From assembly GCA_021794195.1 (NCBI GenBank), contig JAJYRG010000002.1:1-64000 (forward strand): a DNA stretch of 64,000 nucleotides. Direction: 5' to 3'. The notes beneath the pieces are model-generated. The model saw nothing but the letters and a program-made list of their open reading frames with translations. It was not told the DNA's origin and searched no databases. Positions 60,164-64,000 of this stretch are shown one piece after another. This stretch comes from Bacteroidota bacterium. Lineage in GTDB: Bacteria; Bacteroidota; Bacteroidia; Sphingobacteriales; Sphingobacteriaceae. A program made the position numbers and the translations under genes. How positions within the stretch are numbered: position 1 is the first letter of the stretch; every line of letters starts with the position of its first letter.

Positions 60164-61195
60164 ATGCATAAGCCTGTTTTAGTTGTCAAGTTTGGTTCTT
60201 CTTCCCTCACATCAAATGGGGAGATAGACGAAAGGGTCGTATTAGAGATTGCACGCCAAACTGCTATTTTACAAAGAGAATACAACATAGTGATTGTTTC
60301 TTCGGGGGCGGTAGCTGCCGGGAAACGGCATTTAAAAAATTATAGAAACTCGTTAGTAGAAAGAAAAGCTGCTGCTGCTATTGGTAATCCCTTGCTGATT
60401 CGGACTTATGGTCAATACTTCAAGCCTTTTAATATTGAAATTGCACAAAGTTTATGTGAAAGGCAACACTTTGCAAATAGAAATCAATTCTTGCAATTAA
60501 AAAGTACTTATGAGTGCTTATGGAGAAATAATGTGATCCCTATTGCCAATGAAAATGATGTAGTGAGCAATAAAGAGCTTAAGTTTTCGGATAATGACGA
60601 ATTGGCTACGCTGATAGCTGTAGGTTTTGGGGCTAAAAAAATGCTGTTTGCGACTTCGGTGGGAGGTGTTTTGGATGCAGAAGATAACATCATTGATAAA
60701 ATTGATAAAATTGATAAAAATATCCTTTCTTTAGCCCGGGATGAAGTTAGTGGCGTAGGACTGGGAGGAATGACTTCGAAACTGAATTTTGCACGTATTG
60801 CGACCCGATTGGGAACAGAAGTAGTTATTTTCAATATGGACGAAGAAGATGGTCTGCTGAAAGCCGAACAAGGGAAAAAAGGTACGCTATGCACAGTACA
60901 AGGGGAACGTTTGGGTTTGAGGAGAAATTGGCTGGCTACGGGGAGTTTGATTACAGGACTTGTGAAAGTAGATGAAGGAGCAAAAGAAGCACTTCTGAAC
61001 CGAAATAGCCTGTTGGCCGTAGGTGTACTCGAAGTGGTTCATCAATTTGAAGAAGGAGAAGTATTCCATATTATCGATGAAGAAGAGAAAGTATTTGCAA
61101 TAGCGAAAGCAAAAATAGATTTTGATAAAGAAGCAGGACAACGGAAGACAAAAAACTTGGAAATTGCTCATGCAAATGATATCATTATTTTATAA
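60164..61195 (+). CDS. proB: Glutamate 5-kinase
   Basis: VVKFGSSSLTSNGEID, VSSGAVAAGKRHL, IPIANENDVVSNKELKFSDNDELATLIA, GLGGMTSKL. Confidence 0.92.
   Translation: MHKPVLVVKFGSSSLTSNGEIDERVVLEIARQTAILQREYNIVIVSSGAVAAGKRHLKNYRNSLVERKAAAAIGNPLLIRTYGQYFKPFNIEIAQSLCERQHFANRNQFLQLKSTYECLWRNNVIPIANENDVVSNKELKFSDNDELATLIAVGFGAKKMLFATSVGGVLDAEDNIIDKIDKIDKNILSLARDEVSGVGLGGMTSKLNFARIATRLGTEVVIFNMDEEDGLLKAEQGKKGTLCTVQGERLGLRRNWLATGSLITGLVKVDEGAKEALLNRNSLLAVGVLEVVHQFEEGEVFHIIDEEEKVFAIAKAKIDFDKEAGQRKTKNLEIAHANDIIIL
60692..60718 (+). repeat. Three exact 9-bp tandem units (attgataaa) inside proB
   Basis: attgataaa x3, encoding IDK-IDK-IDK. Confidence 0.95.
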
Positions 61196-61491
61196 AGTAA
61201 AACCTACTCTGTTTTCACAGATCTACTACATGTTTTTTGCTGCTTTATGTCAAAAATAAATAGGCAAATAAGGAGTTTTTTAGATTTTTTCAGCGGGAAT
61301 AAAAGGGCGAAAATAAGAAAGTTTTGTACCGAAATTAGAAAATCAACTTACTCCTATAGGGCTTGTAGGGTATTATGAAGCGATGTGCCTTATTTAATTG
61401 TCAAATTATCACAGTTTCTTTGGTTTTTTTTGGTATTTTGTGTGTATAATTTCTATATTCATCCTTTCATATAAATTAAAAACATAAAAAA

Positions 61492-62127
61492 ATGAGTTTA
61501 AGATTAGGAGATAAAGCGCCAAATTTTACAGCGCAAACATCAATTGGAGAAATCGATTTTTATGATTTCATAGATGGAAAATGGGCAGTATTATACTCTC
61601 ATCCGGCAGATTTTACGCCGGTTTGTACCACAGAACTTGGAAGGACCGCTCAACTGGATGAAGAGTTCAAAAAGAGAGATGTCAAGGTGTTGGCACTAAG
61701 TGTAGATTCTGTAGAAGGACACTTGGGTTGGATTAAAGATATTAATGAGACGCAAAACACAAATGTCCAGTTTCCTATCATTGCAGATGAAGATCGGAAA
61801 GTGGCAGAGTTATACGACATGATTCATCCGAATGCTTCGGCGACAGCTACAGTCCGTTCTGTTTTTATTATTGATCCGGATAAGAAAGTCCGATTGATTC
61901 TAACTTATCCAGCGTCTACAGGAAGAAATTTTGCGGAAATTTTACGGGTTATCGACTCTTTACAGTTAACAGATAACTATTCTGTAGCTACTCCAGTGGA
62001 TTGGGAGCATGGGCAGGATGTAATTGTTTCTCCTGCTATTAAGACAGAAGATATTCCTGGAAAGTTTCCTAAAGGGCATAAAGAGATTAAACCGTACTTG
62101 AGAACAACTCCACAGCCGAATGTGTAA
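61492..62127 (+). CDS. Peroxiredoxin (AhpC/TSA, 1-Cys Prx6-like)
   Basis: HPADFTPVCTTELGRTAQL; LSVDSVEGHLGWIKDI; GRNFAEILRVIDSLQLTD. Confidence 0.95.
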   Translation: MSLRLGDKAPNFTAQTSIGEIDFYDFIDGKWAVLYSHPADFTPVCTTELGRTAQLDEEFKKRDVKVLALSVDSVEGHLGWIKDINETQNTNVQFPIIADEDRKVAELYDMIHPNASATATVRSVFIIDPDKKVRLILTYPASTGRNFAEILRVIDSLQLTDNYSVATPVDWEHGQDVIVSPAIKTEDIPGKFPKGHKEIKPYLRTTPQPNV

Positions 62128-62163
62128 TGGAGTGAGATGTAAATATTTTCTGAAAGTACAATT

Positions 62164-62207
62164 AAAAGAAGCCGCATTGAATAAAAACATGTGGCTTCTT
62201 TTGTTTT
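62164..62207. terminator. Bidirectional terminator between peroxiredoxin and protease genes
   Basis: AAAAGAAGCCGCA...TGTGGCTTCTTTT with A/T tracts on both sides. Confidence 0.85.
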
Positions 62208-63315
62208 ACTGAACTTTCACCATATAAATATACTTTTGGAGTTCTTTAATACGTTCTGTTTTTGAGAGATCGAGCAATGTGTTACGACGGTTAAGTTCAA
62301 TCTTTCCAGTAGTTTTTTCTTCAGGAATATCTTCTAAAGTAGCCACGAGCGCTTTTGTTTTAATAGCAAAGGCTGAACCTTCCAATCCGGTTTGCTTTCC
62401 ACTGATCATACCTATGATATTTCCGCGGCCGTCTAATACCGGTCCCCCGCTGTTACCTGGGTTTACGGGGATGGATATTTGATAAGAGATGGTATCTCCT
62501 TCGTATCCTGTTGCTGAGCTCAAGTAGCCTTGACCGTATACTGCTTCATCTTTCGGATAGCCGATTGTGTAAATATCTTCACCTAATTCCGTGTTTTCGG
62601 AACTGAAGGTGTAAGGTACCGGCTTTGATTTTTGAAACTCCTTATCGTCTATATGTAGTATTGCGATGTCTTTTGCTGTATCTGAATGCACCACACTTGC
62701 TTGAAACATTTGGTTATTATGGTTATATAGCCAAATAGAATCAGCTCCTGAAATAACGTGGAAGTTAGTAATGGCATACCCTTCATTAGAAAGTAAAAAG
62801 CCTGTGGCTCCATAATGTTTATCCTCATCGTCTTTACTGTCTTTGTTTATACTGTTTATCGCAATATTCTGAGCATTCACATTCTTTTTTACTGTATTCA
62901 TGTCTCTTCGTAGAGCACTATAATCTGAGGTGGATTTTTTTATTGCAGAATAAAACCCACTGAGCCAAAGAGTAGAAATAGCGGATACTAAAGCAATGAG
63001 GACAGCTATTGCAATATTTACTTTATACTTCGTGAATGAATCCCACAATCGTATAATGGGTGTTTTTCTCTTTTTATTTTGAACGTTTTCAAAATATTTG
63101 TTTTCGGCATCCGACAGATAGTGTAAAAACTGCTTCCGGTCTTCTGTATCTTTAAATAGGCTAAGAAAAGTTTTATGCTCTTCAAAAAAGGAGAGATAGG
63201 AGGGGTGATTTTGGCAAAATTGTTCAAATTCTACGCTCTCTTCTTCAGTCAACTCTTTTCTCAGATAGTTGTCTGCCCAATTTATAAATTCTTGTTTTGT
63301 TATTTGTTCTTTCAT
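62206..63315 (-). CDS. Membrane-anchored trypsin-like (S1C) serine protease with anti-sigma-like N-terminal domain
   Basis: N-term WADNYLRKELTEEESVEFEQFCQNHPSY..., TM IAIAVLIALVSAISTLWLSGFY, triad ITNFHVISG / KDIAILHID / NPGNSGGPV. Confidence 0.85.
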   Translation of the reverse strand: MKEQITKQEFINWADNYLRKELTEEESVEFEQFCQNHPSYLSFFEEHKTFLSLFKDTEDRKQFLHYLSDAENKYFENVQNKKRKTPIIRLWDSFTKYKVNIAIAVLIALVSAISTLWLSGFYSAIKKSTSDYSALRRDMNTVKKNVNAQNIAINSINKDSKDDEDKHYGATGFLLSNEGYAITNFHVISGADSIWLYNHNNQMFQASVVHSDTAKDIAILHIDDKEFQKSKPVPYTFSSENTELGEDIYTIGYPKDEAVYGQGYLSSATGYEGDTISYQISIPVNPGNSGGPVLDGRGNIIGMISGKQTGLEGSAFAIKTKALVATLEDIPEEKTTGKIELNRRNTLLDLSKTERIKELQKYIYMVKVQ

Positions 63316-63321
63316 TTTACC

Positions 63322-63903
63322 TCACTCTGATGAAGGATTGAAAAAGTGTTTTTTCAACCGTTGCAAGCATTTGTACTTTTGGTTTTTGGCATTGCTGGCG
63401 TTTGTATAACCAAAATACTCGCTAATTTCCTTCATGCTTTTCCCTTTTATATAAAAATGTGTTAATATTCCCCTACACGGATTTCCCAATTTGTTTAAAG
63501 CAGATTCCATTCTCTCGAACTCTTCTTGGCGATTATCTTCTTCTGTTGCATTTTCATCTACTAATTCATTTTCAAACTCGGTAATATCAGAAGTATTATA
63601 GGCTGTATTCTGATCTCTTAGTTGCTTCAGCCAGATATTTCTACAGACTGCATACAAATAAGTTTGGAGTTTACTTTTTAAAACAAAGTCGCCTTTTTTA
63701 ATTTTGTCGTAAAGTAAAAGTACTGCTTCTTGGAAAATATCTTTTGCTGCGTCTTGGCTTCCATTGTTTTGCAGAACCATATACCGGATAGCCGGAAAAT
63801 AATGTTCATACACTTCGTTCAGTACAGAATATTCGCCTTTTGAGATCGCCCTTACTATTTGACGATCAAATTCTTTTGTATTTACCTTTTTCTCTCCGCT
63901 CAC
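63322..63903 (-). CDS. ECF-type RNA polymerase sigma factor
   Basis: Sigma70 r2 DAAKDIFQEAVLLLYDKI...LQTYLYAVCRNIWLKQLR; r4 LNKLGNPCRGILTHFYIKGKSMKEISEYFGYTNASNAKNQKYKCLQRLKK. Confidence 0.9.
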   Translation of the reverse strand: MSGEKKVNTKEFDRQIVRAISKGEYSVLNEVYEHYFPAIRYMVLQNNGSQDAAKDIFQEAVLLLYDKIKKGDFVLKSKLQTYLYAVCRNIWLKQLRDQNTAYNTSDITEFENELVDENATEEDNRQEEFERMESALNKLGNPCRGILTHFYIKGKSMKEISEYFGYTNASNAKNQKYKCLQRLKKHFFNPSSE

Positions 63904-64000
63904 CTATTAATACTTTCTTTTATCAAAATGTAACCCTTTGTAATGCAGTTTTTACTTTGAGCGTAAAGGGCTGCAACGAATTAAGTCAAATATAGAAAAT

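Noticed and set aside
1-64000. CRISPR arrays, rRNA, prophage, intact insertion sequences
   Set aside because: No repeat-spacer pattern, rRNA segments, phage structural genes or intact transposase were seen.

Overview
The window is a Bacteroidota chromosome segment, probably Sphingobacteriia-like (inferred from SprA, TAnnTTTG-type promoters, and DUF2480/DUF3108/DUF3109 proteins). Most of it is ordinary housekeeping: lpxH-like, prfA, tRNA-Asp, terC, polyprenyl synthetase, ppiD-like, lptC, ccmBCD, an ABC exporter, phoH, rnz, a partial his operon (hisC-B-A-F-IE), sprA, ruvA, malic enzyme, dacB, aminopeptidase P, a siderophore ABC system, uvrB, proB, a peroxiredoxin, and an ECF sigma factor with a membrane serine protease. 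The outstanding accessory region is about 3.38-16.07 kb, downstream of tRNA-Asp and a frameshifted IS transposase remnant. It looks like a RiPP biosynthetic operon of the 'grasp-with-spasm' (graspetide-like) type. It has a 53-aa GG-leader precursor that the ORF track missed (5434-5595), an ATP-grasp maturase, a SPASM-domain protein lacking a radical-SAM CX3CX2C motif, a C39-peptidase ABC exporter, a short HlyD-like adaptor, an outer-membrane beta-barrel receptor and a lipoprotein. It also carries three different glycosyltransferases and a possible stand-alone LanB C-terminal-like protein. I infer a glycosylated, possibly multiply modified, macrolactone/macrolactam peptide. All family assignments come from reading the sequences by eye; no database search was run.
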